The notes beneath the pieces were generated by a model that saw only the letters and a program-made list of their open reading frames with translations, was not told the origin of the DNA and searched no databases. The position numbers and the translations under genes are program-made. 64,000 bases of DNA from Holacanthus passer (lineage: Eukaryota; Chordata; Actinopteri; Pomacanthidae), in NCBI GenBank assembly GCA_025331565.1, contig JAFREQ010000077.1, positions 372,001 through 436,000 on the forward strand, in the 5' to 3' direction. Of the stretch, positions 62,259 to 64,000 are shown piece by piece (the first letter of the stretch is position 1; each line of letters opens with the position of its first letter).

Positions 62259-64000
62259 CCTTAATCAGGCTGACTTCAAAAATTAAAACATACTTCTGTC
62301 GGCTGTTAGTATTTTTGATTGCACATAAATTATAACTCCAAACTTTCCACACTGCTGATTATTTCTGTATTAATATGTCAGAGAGGGAGGAGGGTGAACA
62401 GTGAATTCAGAGGCACCTGGCGGCCTCATCGATTTTCTTTTTGGTCCACAGGGCAACATTAGTTTCTCTAAAAATAGCAAATAACAACTGCAATCCAGCA
62501 TAAATTGATATTATAAAAGTGACATATGCATAAGTTTGTAACTTGTTTTAAGGAAGTCTTGGAAGTCAACAGGGCGACAGCTCTGTGTGTCAGCTAAATC
62601 CCGCAGGAGGCAGGAGGATTGTTCTGGGTAAATCTTTTAGTTCTTTGTCTCAATCCTGACTCTGAGCTGTCTGATAAATTTGTCCAGCTCAGTATTTGTT
62701 CTGTCTTGCTTATTCTTCATTAGACAAATCACTGTGCTACAGGAATTGTTCCAATGAAAATACAGCTGGGAGGTTCAGAATAAGCTCATCATCTTAGAAA
62801 CTCTCTATTTTCAACTCATTGTCATGATACATGTTATTTGGGGAGAGCTTTCACACAAACCACTGCTGAGACGTACACACGGTGAGCTGTGGGAGGTGGG
62901 GAATTAAAGTAGGAATTAAACCAGTAACAATGACAACTGCAACCTGCCGGGCTTCACATAAACACTGTGATGATGTCGGACATTGTTGGAGCACATGGAG
63001 GAAAGGTGTTTATGAAATGTCTAACTTTGAAGATTAGTCATGATTTAGCTTTTAAAAGCTTTAGGTTTTTATTTGCTTTGTTATTGCTGAAGACATAAAA
63101 ACCCAGTGGGCATGTAATGATTATATGGCAGAGAAGATCCTGAGGTTCTGTCTTTATTTGAAAGAGCATGTGAGATAGTGTGAAAGTATTTGAGTGTATT
63201 AGAGACTGCAATTACAGAAATATCAAGAAGGAAGACGACGCTGTGTCTACATCTGGAAAGCAGGGCGGCCTGTTCACGACCCTTTTAACATAATGTTAAA
63301 TGTCTAATACGCTTGTCTGTAAAGGTTCATATCTGTCCCTGCAGTCACACAGTGTTTTTGTATTTAGCCGATCCATTTCAGTTGATATCTCTCTGACAGT
63401 TCATCCTCTCCGTCCTATTTCTGCTGCCCTCAATAGGTGAGGAATCATGACAGCTTCTTATCTTTTGGAACCGACCATGCAAATGCAAGCGGAGAGACGA
63501 ACGGATGGTGGAGTCACTGAGAAGGTAAAAATGTTGTTAATAATCCACTGAGTGTGACGACGCTACAGCTCATCTCAACAAATGGGAGACAACAGCTGGA
63601 ACCAAGGCTTTAATCTCTATTCTGATCCATTTTCAAGCGGGAGAAATCACTGATTCGTAGAGTTTCTGAGCTGAGGAATGGGTAGTTGTTTTTTCTGCAT
63701 GATGATGGAAAAAAAGAGGCTCAGACAAATTATTCTCTCTTTGTAAATAATAAAAGCTCCCACATCAATCAAGTAAAACTCTGCACTGATGCTCATGGAA
63801 AAAGATAAAATGCTGCAAAGTCCTGCAAGTAATTTCCTCCAACCAAACTGAAGCCGACATCATAGTGACTGAGCAGCTGCTACCCTTTAAATTATGATAC
63901 CCCCTTCGCCCAATACACCACAAAACACTTGATCATTTGGATGTTTGGGCAGCAGAGGAGGAGACTGAGGCCGGCCCTGTGGAGGATAACACCAATCGAC
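62259..64000. other. Right end of the window; nothing recognised
   Basis: Mixed-composition DNA with no recognised exon on either strand. It may still be rxfp1 5' intron or upstream sequence. Confidence 0.4.

Overview
The window is vertebrate nuclear DNA, almost certainly from a ray-finned (teleost) fish. It has split genes with GT/AG introns, AATAAA polyadenylation signals, CA/GT microsatellites, and several short interspersed repeats of kinds I associate with fish genomes. Gene content and order match the human 4q32 neighbourhood (RXFP1, ETFDH, PPID, SPMIP2/C4orf45, RAPGEF2), read here in the opposite direction. All identifications come from reading conceptual exons and from memory of the families; no search was run.

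Layout. 1-982: the first coding exon of rapgef2 on the minus strand, with its intron to the left and a CpG-rich leader/promoter region to the right (983 to about 1700). 1700-4038: mostly repeats, including a Tc1-like MITE inserted inside an older hAT-like MITE. 4039-5991: a compact four-exon gene on the plus strand that reads as spmip2 (C4orf45), 139 codons in frame. 5992-10097: no gene seen; the mammalian neighbour FNIP2 is not here. 10098-15445: ppid (cyclophilin 40), complete, 10 exons, 370 aa, plus strand. 16438-25547: etfdh (ETF:ubiquinone oxidoreductase), minus strand, 13 coding exons. It is complete except for an apparent one-base deletion in a C6 run in the penultimate exon. ppid and etfdh converge, with polyadenylation signals only about 130 bp apart. 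25548-28194: the etfdh promoter and an old ~300 bp direct duplication. 28195-48070: rxfp1 (relaxin family peptide receptor 1), minus strand, 16 exons seen. These cover the end of the LDLa-LRR linker, ten leucine-rich-repeat exons, the hinge and the 7TM domain. The signal-peptide and LDLa exons were not found and probably lie beyond position 64000. 48071-64000: 5' intron of rxfp1 or upstream DNA, with repeats only.

The genes do not form a functional pathway; they are an ancient syntenic block. ppid is an Hsp90 co-chaperone, etfdh a mitochondrial electron-transfer enzyme, rxfp1 a hormone receptor, rapgef2 a Rap exchange factor, and spmip2 a sperm axoneme protein. I found no evidence of an undescribed biological system. 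The points most worth checking are the etfdh frameshift, the small spmip2 gene model, the absence of fnip2, the transposon-derived polyadenylation signal of ppid, and the CA microsatellite that encodes the rxfp1 C-terminus.
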